Assembly: GCF_025583945.1 (NCBI RefSeq)
Contig: NZ_JAOEGU010000024.1
Coordinates: 1 to 58,428, forward strand
Length of the DNA stretch: 58,428 bases
Origin: Methylobacter psychrophilus
Lineage (GTDB): Bacteria > Pseudomonadota > Gammaproteobacteria > Methylococcales > Methylomonadaceae
Direction: 5' to 3'
The notes under the pieces: generated by a model
Database searches by the model: none
Told to the model about the DNA's origin: nothing
What the model saw: the letters and a program-made list of their open reading frames with translations, nothing else
Made by a program: the position numbers and the translations under genes
Part shown: one piece after another, positions 18,591 through 26,937 of the stretch
How the letters are laid out: each line of letters starts with the position of its first letter
Position numbering within the stretch: position 1 is the first letter of the stretch

Positions 18591-21500
18591 ATGAACACCA
18601 ACAACATCAAAAAATACGCTCCCCAAGCTCGTTGTGAATTTATTGAAGCGATCGGTAAGCGACTCAACCAATTTGGTATTTATGCGGATGGTAAGTCATT
18701 AAGGATCAGCGAGCCGACTTTTTTCGGTTCGGTGATGCAGATTGATGGCAACGCTTTTGATGCTACATTGGCATCAGCCCGCAAGCGTTTGGTACTTCGT
18801 GCTGAACAACTGGGTTTTGCTGCTTTGATAGAGCAGGTGGCTTATACCTGGTTTAACCGGCTTTGTGCCATCCGTTTTATGGAACTAAAGACAGATTATC
18901 TGGAACACGGTTTCCGCGTCTTATCGCATCCGGAAAAGGGTAATAGTTTTGAAATTCTTGATCATGCCCAAGATGCGGCTGAAGCATTGGGTCTGGATCG
19001 TGATTTTATTGTTGAATTGAAACTGGCAGGCAACAAGGATGAAGAACTTTATCGTTATTTACTACTGGGACAATGCCATCAATTGCATCAGGCCATGCCT
19101 TTTTTGTTTGAAGCCTTGGATGATGAAACAGAATTATTGCTGCCCGATAACTTAACCCGCACCGATTCCATACTACGCGGTTTGGTGGATGGCATTCCCG
19201 AAGAAGACTGGGAACAAGTTGAAATTATCGGTTGGTTGTATCAGTTTTATATCTCCGAAAAGAAAGATCAGGTGATCGGCAAGGTGGTCAAAAGCGAGGA
19301 TATTCCCGCCGCTACCCAATTGTTTACACCGAACTGGATCGTCAAATATTTGGTGCAAAACTCGGTCGGTCGTCAGTGGATGATGACCTATCCGGATTCC
19401 AGCCTGAAAAGTCAAATGGAGTATTACATTGAACCCGCCGAACAAGAAGCGGCGGTAACTGCCGCTTTAGCCGCGCTGACACCGATCAGTATTGAACCTG
19501 AAACCATCAAAGTGATTGATCCGGCCTGTGGTTCCGGTCATATCTTGGTAGAAGCTTACAACTTACTGAAAGCCATTTATGAAGAACGTGGCTATCGCAG
19601 TCGGGACATTCCCAAGCTGATATTGGAAAACAATCTGTTTGGTTTGGATATAGACGATAGAGCTGCCCAGTTGGCCGGCTTTGCCTTAATGATGAAAGCC
19701 AGGGAAGATGATTGGCGTATTTTTACCCGTGACATCAAGTTGAACGTCTTGGCGCTACAATCCACTCAAGATTTAAACTTGCCTGATTTATGGCGGAAGT
19801 TGGATTTAAATAATGTCATGCAAGTGGGTACAACCGAGTCCATTTTTGATGATGCTCAAAGCAATCTAATCGACGTAGTGGATGATGTTGACTATACAGC
19901 GTTAGAGAGCGTTTTAGTTTTGTTTGAACACGCGAAAACCTTTGGTTCTTTAATTCAGGTTCCTCATGATAAAGCTGAATTTTTGCATGATTTAAAAAAC
20001 CAATTAGAGCCATTGATTGAGCAAGGCGACAATTATAAAAAAATGGCTGCAAGGGTGTTATTGCCATTTGTGGAACAGGCTTGCGTGTTGGCGCAGAGGT
20101 ATGATGCGGTGGTGGCAAATCCTCCGTATATGGGTGGTAAAGGCATGAATCCTGAGTTAAAAGTATTTGCTCAAAAACACTTTCCTGATAGTAAATCGGA
20201 TTTGTTTGCGATGTTTATGGAACGGGCTTTTTATCTATTAAACGACAGAGGCTACAACGCTCAAGTCAATATGCAAAGCTGGATGTTTTTATCCAGTTAT
20301 CAAGCCATGCGTGAAAAACTATTGGATACGCACACCTTTATCACTATGGCACATTTAGGGGCGCGAGCTTTTGGGCAAATATCGGGTGAGGTTGTACAAA
20401 CTACAGCGTTTGTTTTGGCTAAAAAACCTATTTCAACTTATCGACCGACTTTCTTTCGATTGATTGAGGGTAATGAAGAAGTAAAGCGCCTTGCTTTGTT
20501 AAAAAAAGAAAATACCTATAATCAAATACAACAGGAGGACTTTAATAAAATACCAGGTAGTCCGATTGCTTATTGGGTGAGTGATAAATTTTTAGATATA
20601 TTTGAAAATTCAAAATTAAACTCGATATTTTTTCCTTATGCTGGGATAACGACCGGATGCAATGAAAAATATTTAAGATTGTGGCATGAAATTCCAATAA
20701 ACATATTTGATAGAAATTTAGAAGTTGGTGTGATTCCATCGAATAAAACTTATGTCCCACACATGAAAGGCGGAGATTTTCGACGTTGGTATGGAAACGG
20801 AGAATATTGTTTATCTTTTTCCGAGGAAGCATTAAGGAAAATGAAAGAAGAAAAAGGATTTAGACCTGATGGAATAAAAAACTTTTTTAACCCCATGCTT
20901 TCTTGGTCGTATATTGGAAGTGGTAAATTTAGTGCAAGATCTGTATTTGGAGGTGCGTCTTTTGACACCACTGGAACTTGTGGGTTTTCTGAATACAATT
21001 TAGAAGATATTTCTGGTTTATTAAATTCGAAAGTAGCGCAATTAATCTTAGATATATTAAATCCTACTTTAACTTATCTTCCAAGGGACATTAAAGCAAT
21101 TCCGTACATTCCAATACATTCTGCTTTTATTAAAGATTGTATAAAAATTTCCCGCTCTGATTGGGACTCATACGAAACTTCATGGGACTTCAAAAAAAAT
21201 CCATTAATCGTAGGTTGGGTTAGCGATAGCGCTTGTGCCTCAGAGGGTGTAACCCAACAAACCGACGCCACCAATGTTGGGTTACGCGATAAAGCCGCTA
21301 ACCCAACCTACAATCTACCCACTATTTATGCGGATTGGCAAACTCAAAACCGCCAAACCATTGCCGAAATGCAACGCCTCGAACAAGAAAATAATCGCTT
21401 GTTCATCGATGCCTACGGCCTGCAAGACGAACTTGATGCTGATGTACTGCTGGAACAAATCACCCTGACCATCAACCCAAAATATCGTTACGGCGGCAAC

Positions 21501-22337
21501 CTGAACGACGAACAACTTGCCCAGCGCTTCCAATCTGATACCTTGGCCGAACTGATTAGCTACTCCATCGGCTGCATGATGGGTCGCTATCGCCTCGATA
21601 AATCAGGCTTGATTTATGCCCATTCCGGTAATATTGATTTCGACCAAATTTACAACGCTGTAGGGGCGGATTCATCCGCTACGGGGCGAATAAATTCGCC
21701 CCTACAATTTGCACCTGACGACGACGGCATAATTCCCTTAACCGATCAGGAATGGTTTAAAGACGATGCCACCAATCGTTTTCGTGACTTTGTGCGCACG
21801 GTGTGGGGTGAAGATAATCTGCAAACAAATCTCGACTTTGTTGCCGAAAGCTTATGTCTGAGTGGAATTACTGCCAAACGCGGTGAACAGAGTTTGGAAA
21901 CGATTCGTCGTTATTTATGCAACCAATTCTATAAAAACCACCTGAAAACCTATAAAAAACGCCCGATCTATTGGCTGTTCAGTTCAGGCAAGCAAAAAGG
22001 CTTTGAATGTCTGGTTTACCTGCATCGTTATAATGAAAGCACGCTGTCGCGGATGCGTACTGAATATGTCACGCCTTTACTGGGTAAGTATGACTCTTTT
22101 GCCATGCAGCTCAACAAGCAAATGGAAGACGCCAGTACCACTGAAGCTACACGGTTAAAGAAAGACTTAATCGCTCTTGAGAAAAAACAAACCGAACTAC
22201 GCGCATTTGATGACAAGCTTAAACATTATGCCGACAGGCGCATCAAGCTAGATTTAGATGATGGCGTAAAAGTAAACTACGGCAAGTTTGGTGATTTACT
22301 GGCCGAGGTTAAGGCTGTTACGGGTGGTAAGGAATGA
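18591..22337 (+). CDS. pglX: BREX adenine-specific DNA methyltransferase PglX
   Basis: This 1248-residue class I methyltransferase modifies an adenine in a non-palindromic site, marking host DNA and acting in exclusion. SAM motif I is IDPACGSGHIL (~308-318) and catalytic motif IV is NPPY (~510-513). The N-terminal ~300 residues are the helical scaffold; the C-terminal half contains the target-recognition region (~600-900), where sequence is AT-richer and less conserved. Two palindromic repeats sit in frame inside the gene, adding ~34 residues (~873-907) and ~15 residues (~1023-1038); the conserved FAPDDDGIIPLTD resumes directly after the second. These make it slightly long for the family. No stop or frameshift is seen, so the gene looks functional. 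It begins 31 bases after sbcC. Confidence 0.95.
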   Translation: MNTNNIKKYAPQARCEFIEAIGKRLNQFGIYADGKSLRISEPTFFGSVMQIDGNAFDATLASARKRLVLRAEQLGFAALIEQVAYTWFNRLCAIRFMELKTDYLEHGFRVLSHPEKGNSFEILDHAQDAAEALGLDRDFIVELKLAGNKDEELYRYLLLGQCHQLHQAMPFLFEALDDETELLLPDNLTRTDSILRGLVDGIPEEDWEQVEIIGWLYQFYISEKKDQVIGKVVKSEDIPAATQLFTPNWIVKYLVQNSVGRQWMMTYPDSSLKSQMEYYIEPAEQEAAVTAALAALTPISIEPETIKVIDPACGSGHILVEAYNLLKAIYEERGYRSRDIPKLILENNLFGLDIDDRAAQLAGFALMMKAREDDWRIFTRDIKLNVLALQSTQDLNLPDLWRKLDLNNVMQVGTTESIFDDAQSNLIDVVDDVDYTALESVLVLFEHAKTFGSLIQVPHDKAEFLHDLKNQLEPLIEQGDNYKKMAARVLLPFVEQACVLAQRYDAVVANPPYMGGKGMNPELKVFAQKHFPDSKSDLFAMFMERAFYLLNDRGYNAQVNMQSWMFLSSYQAMREKLLDTHTFITMAHLGARAFGQISGEVVQTTAFVLAKKPISTYRPTFFRLIEGNEEVKRLALLKKENTYNQIQQEDFNKIPGSPIAYWVSDKFLDIFENSKLNSIFFPYAGITTGCNEKYLRLWHEIPINIFDRNLEVGVIPSNKTYVPHMKGGDFRRWYGNGEYCLSFSEEALRKMKEEKGFRPDGIKNFFNPMLSWSYIGSGKFSARSVFGGASFDTTGTCGFSEYNLEDISGLLNSKVAQLILDILNPTLTYLPRDIKAIPYIPIHSAFIKDCIKISRSDWDSYETSWDFKKNPLIVGWVSDSACASEGVTQQTDATNVGLRDKAANPTYNLPTIYADWQTQNRQTIAEMQRLEQENNRLFIDAYGLQDELDADVLLEQITLTINPKYRYGGNLNDEQLAQRFQSDTLAELISYSIGCMMGRYRLDKSGLIYAHSGNIDFDQIYNAVGADSSATGRINSPLQFAPDDDGIIPLTDQEWFKDDATNRFRDFVRTVWGEDNLQTNLDFVAESLCLSGITAKRGEQSLETIRRYLCNQFYKNHLKTYKKRPIYWLFSSGKQKGFECLVYLHRYNESTLSRMRTEYVTPLLGKYDSFAMQLNKQMEDASTTEATRLKKDLIALEKKQTELRAFDDKLKHYADRRIKLDLDDGVKVNYGKFGDLLAEVKAVTGGKE
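21210..21311. repeat. REP-like palindromic repeat inserted in frame in pglX
   Basis: GTAGGTTGGGTTAGCG at 21210-21225 has its exact reverse complement at 21296-21311. Inside it GTAACCCAACA (21249-21259) and TGTTGGGTTAC (21275-21285) form a second, nested pair. The GTAGGTTGGGTTAGCG ... CGCTAACCCAACCTAC arrangement resembles dispersed intergenic repeats of many proteobacteria and cyanobacteria. It is 102 bp, exactly 34 codons, and is read through as VGWVSDSAC...NPTYN without a stop. Confidence 0.85.
21660..21705. repeat. Second REP-like repeat inserted in frame in pglX
   Basis: GTAGGGGCG at 21660-21668 is repeated inverted as CGCCCCTAC at 21697-21705, with further internal pairing (GGATTCATCC; GCGAATAAATTCGC). 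This is a common dispersed palindrome of the GTAGGGGCGAAT type. It is read as VGADSSATGRINSPLQ and is immediately followed by the conserved FAPDDDG segment, so the insertion kept the frame. Confidence 0.8.
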
Positions 22338-22373
22338 GAAAGTATACTATTAATGGGATGCCTAGGAATCAAT

Positions 22374-23519
22374 ATGCTTAATTCACTGAACATTAAAAAT
22401 TTTAGGTCACTTGAAGATTTTCAGGTTACTAAGCTAGGACGAGTTAACTTAATCGTTGGTAAAAATAACTCGGGTAAAAGTTCGGTGCTGGAAGCATTAA
22501 GGATATATGCGGGTAATGCTAATCAAGAATTGTTAGAGAAAATTGCTCAAAGTCATGATGAGAAGCATTTTTTAGATAAAAACCTCTATGATGGTCTTGA
22601 TACCTCATTGCCCTATGAAGACTTATTTACTCATAGAGCGTTTCCAGAGGGTGAAAGCCCTATTGTTATCGGTGAGATTGATGGTACTGATACAGCGTTA
22701 AAAATTCACCACGCCTTTATCGTTGAAAAAGACTACTTTGTCTCGGATGAGCAGGGTAATAAAGAAACGATTAAGCGCTCTACTTCCATTACAAATATTG
22801 AGTTAAAAAAAATTTGTAAGGTGCTTAGTGAAGGGCTTTTGGTAAAAAAAAATACTGACACAACGACTATCGATTTTAATGTTGTTAGCGCTGATTTTAG
22901 ACGATATGTCACGGTGGGTAATCCGATGCCCTGTAGTTTTATACCCACGCAATTAATCGCAATGAATGAGTTAGCCAATGATTGGGATAGTATTGCTCTC
23001 ACTGAGGCCGAAGAGACAGTTAAGGAAGCCATGAAAATCATCTTGCCTGAATTTGTGAATCTTACCTTTGTTAATGATTTTTCTTATAGTGAAAGTAAAG
23101 CAGTTAGACGTGTTGCTAAAGTCAAAATTAAGGGAATATCACGACCAGTACCTTTAAATAGTTTAGGGGACGGTATGTTGCGAATTTTGCAGTTAGTATT
23201 AAAACTATTTTCTGCTAAAAATGGCTTCCTTTTAATTGATGAACTTGAGAACGGCTTGCACTATAGCGTACAGGAAAAAGTATGGCGCTTATTGTTTGAG
23301 TTATCGGATAAGTTAGATATTCAGGTATTTGCGACTACTCATAGTTGGGATTGTATTGAGAGTTTTGCCAAAGTCGCAATGGATAAAAAAGACATTGATG
23401 GCGTGTTGTTTAGAGTGGGTAAAAGTGTTCGTACCAGTGATAAAGGGCGAGTTATTTCAACTGTATTCGATCAAGAGCAGCTTTATAGTATTACCCAGTC
23501 TGATGTTGAGGTGCGTTAA
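22374..23519 (+). CDS. ABC/AAA-type ATPase of a TOPRIM-paired module
   Basis: This is a 381-residue ATPase of the AAA_15/AAA_21 (OLD/RecF-like) group. Walker A is GKNNSGKSS (29-37), Walker B FLLIDELENG (~285-294), and an H-loop-like ATTHSWDCI follows. The start is placed at ATG 22374 because AGGA lies seven bases upstream; the ATG at 22353 lacks this. The stop overlaps the next gene as TAATG, so the two are translated together. ATPase plus separate TOPRIM protein is the layout of two-gene anti-phage modules such as PARIS (AriA/AriB), and of split OLD-like nucleases. It is not a standard BREX gene. The ATPase probably senses or binds a phage factor or DNA and controls the TOPRIM partner; this is inferred from those systems. 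Confidence 0.8.
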   Translation: MLNSLNIKNFRSLEDFQVTKLGRVNLIVGKNNSGKSSVLEALRIYAGNANQELLEKIAQSHDEKHFLDKNLYDGLDTSLPYEDLFTHRAFPEGESPIVIGEIDGTDTALKIHHAFIVEKDYFVSDEQGNKETIKRSTSITNIELKKICKVLSEGLLVKKNTDTTTIDFNVVSADFRRYVTVGNPMPCSFIPTQLIAMNELANDWDSIALTEAEETVKEAMKIILPEFVNLTFVNDFSYSESKAVRRVAKVKIKGISRPVPLNSLGDGMLRILQLVLKLFSAKNGFLLIDELENGLHYSVQEKVWRLLFELSDKLDIQVFATTHSWDCIESFAKVAMDKKDIDGVLFRVGKSVRTSDKGRVISTVFDQEQLYSITQSDVEVR

Positions 23520-24196
23520 TGGCAGCCTCTAAGAAAATATTGTTAGTTGAGGGTGAGGCGGATAAAGGCTTTTTCGAACAAATTTGTAAGTCATTAGTGT
23601 TAGATACTGAGGTAAGGGTCGCCTCACCGAAGGATTTAGAGGGTGTACGCAATTCTAAGCAAGGTGTATTTAATTTATTGCCCACTTTGTTACCTCTCTT
23701 GCTTATTGAAGATGGTTTAACACATATTGCAATAATTGTTGATGCTGATTATCTAGTTCTCAATGGCTTGGGTTATCAAAAAACTATTGAGAGGGTATCA
23801 GATATAGTCAGGCCATTTGGTTTTGAGTTTGATCAAAATGCGGCAAGCGGAATACTTTATAAACATTCAGATGGCTTAGCCGATTTTGGTTTATGGATAA
23901 TGCCGAATAATCAGGATGAAGGCATGCTGGAAGATTGGATAAAATCCTGCGTCAACGTGAGTGAACAAGCACTTTTTCAACAAGCAACACAGGCCGTACA
24001 ACAAGTTTCTACTCGTAAATTCCCTGAACATTTATTGTCAAAAGCAGAGGTGGCAACCTGGCTGGCATGGCAAAAACAACCTGGACATGGTCTTTATGCA
24101 GCGATTACCGATCAGCTTTTGGACAATCAACTACCGTTGTTCAAAGAATTGGAGCTGTGGTTGTGTCGTATATTTGCTCAGGAAACAGGGCAATAG
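23519..24196 (+). CDS. DUF3226/TOPRIM-like nuclease partner
   Basis: This 225-residue protein begins with the TOPRIM glutamate motif LLVEGEADKGFF (VEGEAD at 10-15) and has the second acidic motif IIVDAD (D75, D77), plus PNNQDEGMLEDW in the position where DUF3226 and DUF4435 proteins carry PNN and acidic residues. The residual C-terminal helices include TWLAWQKQPG. The family is structurally TOPRIM and, in the OLD and PARIS systems, provides the nuclease. The start overlaps the upstream stop (TAATG). It is followed by a 140-base gap before pglZ, the largest gap inside the operon, in which I see no gene. Confidence 0.78.
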   Translation: MAASKKILLVEGEADKGFFEQICKSLVLDTEVRVASPKDLEGVRNSKQGVFNLLPTLLPLLLIEDGLTHIAIIVDADYLVLNGLGYQKTIERVSDIVRPFGFEFDQNAASGILYKHSDGLADFGLWIMPNNQDEGMLEDWIKSCVNVSEQALFQQATQAVQQVSTRKFPEHLLSKAEVATWLAWQKQPGHGLYAAITDQLLDNQLPLFKELELWLCRIFAQETGQ

Positions 24197-24336
24197 CTAT
24201 TAATGGCACCAAGTCGGCATCAAGTAGGCACCAAGTACATGGAGTCAAATCTAATTAATGAGAATGGCATGGTAGAGCCGACGATCCCAGATAAACCTAA
24301 CAGCATAAAATACAGACTCAAAATGGAAAATTGTTA

Positions 24337-26937
24337 ATGGACATTACCCAATTACAGCAAGGCATCGAAGCAAAATTTGCTATTGGAACGGCTAAAGAAT
24401 GCCGATTGTTATTCTGGCACGACCCTGAACAGAGCTTTCATGAAGTGCTTTCCTCTATCGTAATACCTGAAGTGACAGTGTTGGATATGTCGGGTGTATC
24501 AATCTTTGAGACCAAGAAACGTATAGAGCTGGATGAGCCTGAAGGCCGTTTTTTGTTGTACTTTCCTTATGCCGAGCCTGATCCCGATAAGGATTGGTTT
24601 CTGGATATTCGTTTGTACAGTGAACAGTTTTACGCCGATGCCAGTTCAATGTTGCTTAACGAACTAGGTATCCAAAAGATGTCGTTGAGAGCGCATATCC
24701 GCAATCGACAAGACTTTTTTGCCAGTAAACAACGTATTACCGCGTTGAAACGCTTCATCACTGAAAACGAAGATGAGCGTTCATTGGATCGTAAAATGCT
24801 GGCCGTTGTGGTTAAGGCTGATTCGGCGTCGGTGCCTGATATTCTTTTAAGCTTGCTAAAGGACTATGCCGTAGGGCTTGAGACTGACGAACTACCCTTA
24901 ATAGAGGCGGTTACTAAATTTAATCTGGCTGATTCTTTATGGCTTAATTTGGCTGAGGAGTTTGGCTATGAGGCAAAAGAGCCCAGCTTACCTGATTTTG
25001 CGCTAAAGCTGTTTTGCACTGAGTTATGGAGCCAGATTGACGCGGCGGATCGTGACTGGTTGCTTAATAATGTGCTGAAAACGTCTTCCGGACGGGCAAC
25101 CGCTTTGGCTTTTATGGCGAGTTGGTGTGACAGTCGCAGTTATGCGCAGTATCACGATATTATTTCTAATATGTTGGGCCAGAAGCTGGAAGTGGCTAAT
25201 AAGTGCGCGCATTATCAGCCCAATCAGTTAGTTGAATGTTGCAGCTTTGAAGTTGTTGAACAAGCCATCATCCGTGGCTTGGTGCGTGATTTATTGGATA
25301 GCGCCAAGTCATTGGATCGTTCGTTGTTTGAAACCATACTCTCGCGTCGTTTGGTCGGCCATTGGTGTTTATCCAGAAAAGAATATACTGCCATTTACGA
25401 AGCCATGCGCAATGCAGAATTGTTGCTGCATTTACGGCAACGCTTTGTCGATGGCTTTCATTATGAGTCGAGCAAGGTAATGTACGATGCTTATGTGACG
25501 GATCTGTATCAGTTTGATCAGGCGTACCGTCTTTTTAACGAGCATGTACAGGCGTTGGTGAATATTGGTGCCGAGATACTCAGGCAACTGGATGATGCGG
25601 TGGAGAGCCTTTACACCAACTGGTATCTTTATGAACTGGGCACTGCTTGGGATCGTCTGTTGGCAAAGGAACAGCGGCTGGAAAGCTGGCGGTTGTCGGG
25701 TATTTCTTCGCAGTACAAATTCTATGAAGAAGCCGTTAAGCCACGGATTGCCGCCAGACAAACCAAGCGCATTTTTGTGATTATTTCTGATGCCCTGCGT
25801 TATGAGATTGCCGAAGAACTGACCGTTATTATCAACGGTGAGAAGCGCTTTAAAGCAGAATTATCATCGCAATTAGGCGTGTTACCCAGTTATACGCAAT
25901 TAGGCATGGCCGCTTTGTTGCCCCATAAAACACTGGAATATCAAGCAGGAAGCACCACCGTATTGGTTGATGGGCAATCAACTGCTGGTCTGGATAACCG
26001 GAATGCTGTTTTGGAAAAATTTAATGGCATGGCGGTTAGCGCTAAAGAGCTGATGAACTGGAGTAATCAAGAGGGTAGAGAAAAAATCTGCGATAGCCAG
26101 ATGGTTTATATCTATCACGACACCATTGATTTTATCTGTGACAAGCAAGGCGGCGAAGACCGGACACCACTGGTATGCCGTGATGCAATCGGTGAACTTA
26201 CGGACTTGATAGGCCGGATTATTAATCGGCTAAATGGCAGCCAGATAGTATTAACGTCAGATCACGGCTTTCTTTTTCAGCAGAAAGCCTTAGATAAACC
26301 TGACAAGACCGCTTTGTCGATGAAACCCAACGGCGCTATTGAAGCCAAGAAACGCTATATCGTTGGCGATAATCTGCCCTCAGATGAGGCTTACTGGAAA
26401 GGTAAAGTGGCCAATACGGCGGGTGCTTCGGGTGACACAGAGTTCGTGGTACCCAAAGGTATACAACGTTTCCATTTTGTCGGTGGAGCCAAGTTTGTTC
26501 ATGGGGGTGCCATGCTACAGGAAATCTGTATCCCCGTTGTCTATATTAAAAGTCTTAAAAAAGACCAAGCGGCCAGGCATGAGAAACAGCAGGTCGGTGT
26601 CGTTGTCGCCAGGTTACCGATCAAGCTGGTGAACAATATCGACAAGATTAAGTTTATCCAAACCGATCCCGTAGGGGAGGGCTTTATTCCACGGCAGTTA
26701 GAAGTTTACATTGTCGATAGTGAAGGCCGTATTGTTTCCAGTCGTGAGACGCTGAATTTTGATAGTAGCTCCAAGGTGATGGATGAGCGTACCCGAGAAG
26801 CGAGGTTAAAATTGATTGGCTCACAGTTTGATCGACATGCCGCCTATACCTTGGTATTGGAAGCGTGTGAAACACAGACCCGTTATCAACAGTATGCCGT
26901 CACCATTGACTTGGCAATTCAGGATGACTTTTTTTAA
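24337..26937 (+). CDS. pglZ: BREX alkaline-phosphatase-superfamily protein PglZ
   Basis: This is an 866-residue PglZ (BREX type I). The C-terminal half is an alkaline-phosphatase-like domain with metal-binding signatures FVIISDALRYEIAEEL (~477-492) and VLTSDHGFLFQQ (~637-648), the standard Asp and Asp-His ligands. The N-terminal ~450 residues are helical, with DEDERS-type charged segments. PglZ is required for BREX activity and interacts with PglX; recent work describes nuclease or phosphodiesterase activity in some members. The ATG at 24337 is chosen over the upstream TTG at 24331. The stop is directly followed by the brxL ATG without a spacer. Confidence 0.95.
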   Translation: MDITQLQQGIEAKFAIGTAKECRLLFWHDPEQSFHEVLSSIVIPEVTVLDMSGVSIFETKKRIELDEPEGRFLLYFPYAEPDPDKDWFLDIRLYSEQFYADASSMLLNELGIQKMSLRAHIRNRQDFFASKQRITALKRFITENEDERSLDRKMLAVVVKADSASVPDILLSLLKDYAVGLETDELPLIEAVTKFNLADSLWLNLAEEFGYEAKEPSLPDFALKLFCTELWSQIDAADRDWLLNNVLKTSSGRATALAFMASWCDSRSYAQYHDIISNMLGQKLEVANKCAHYQPNQLVECCSFEVVEQAIIRGLVRDLLDSAKSLDRSLFETILSRRLVGHWCLSRKEYTAIYEAMRNAELLLHLRQRFVDGFHYESSKVMYDAYVTDLYQFDQAYRLFNEHVQALVNIGAEILRQLDDAVESLYTNWYLYELGTAWDRLLAKEQRLESWRLSGISSQYKFYEEAVKPRIAARQTKRIFVIISDALRYEIAEELTVIINGEKRFKAELSSQLGVLPSYTQLGMAALLPHKTLEYQAGSTTVLVDGQSTAGLDNRNAVLEKFNGMAVSAKELMNWSNQEGREKICDSQMVYIYHDTIDFICDKQGGEDRTPLVCRDAIGELTDLIGRIINRLNGSQIVLTSDHGFLFQQKALDKPDKTALSMKPNGAIEAKKRYIVGDNLPSDEAYWKGKVANTAGASGDTEFVVPKGIQRFHFVGGAKFVHGGAMLQEICIPVVYIKSLKKDQAARHEKQQVGVVVARLPIKLVNNIDKIKFIQTDPVGEGFIPRQLEVYIVDSEGRIVSSRETLNFDSSSKVMDERTREARLKLIGSQFDRHAAYTLVLEACETQTRYQQYAVTIDLAIQDDFF

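Noticed and set aside
19173-20118. Minus-strand frames of 90-100 residues within pglX
   Set aside because: Antisense shadows of a well-conserved methyltransferase gene.
24197-24336. Possible small gene between the TOPRIM gene and pglZ
   Set aside because: Only short frames with no conserved features; may hold an internal promoter but no boxes could be assigned.
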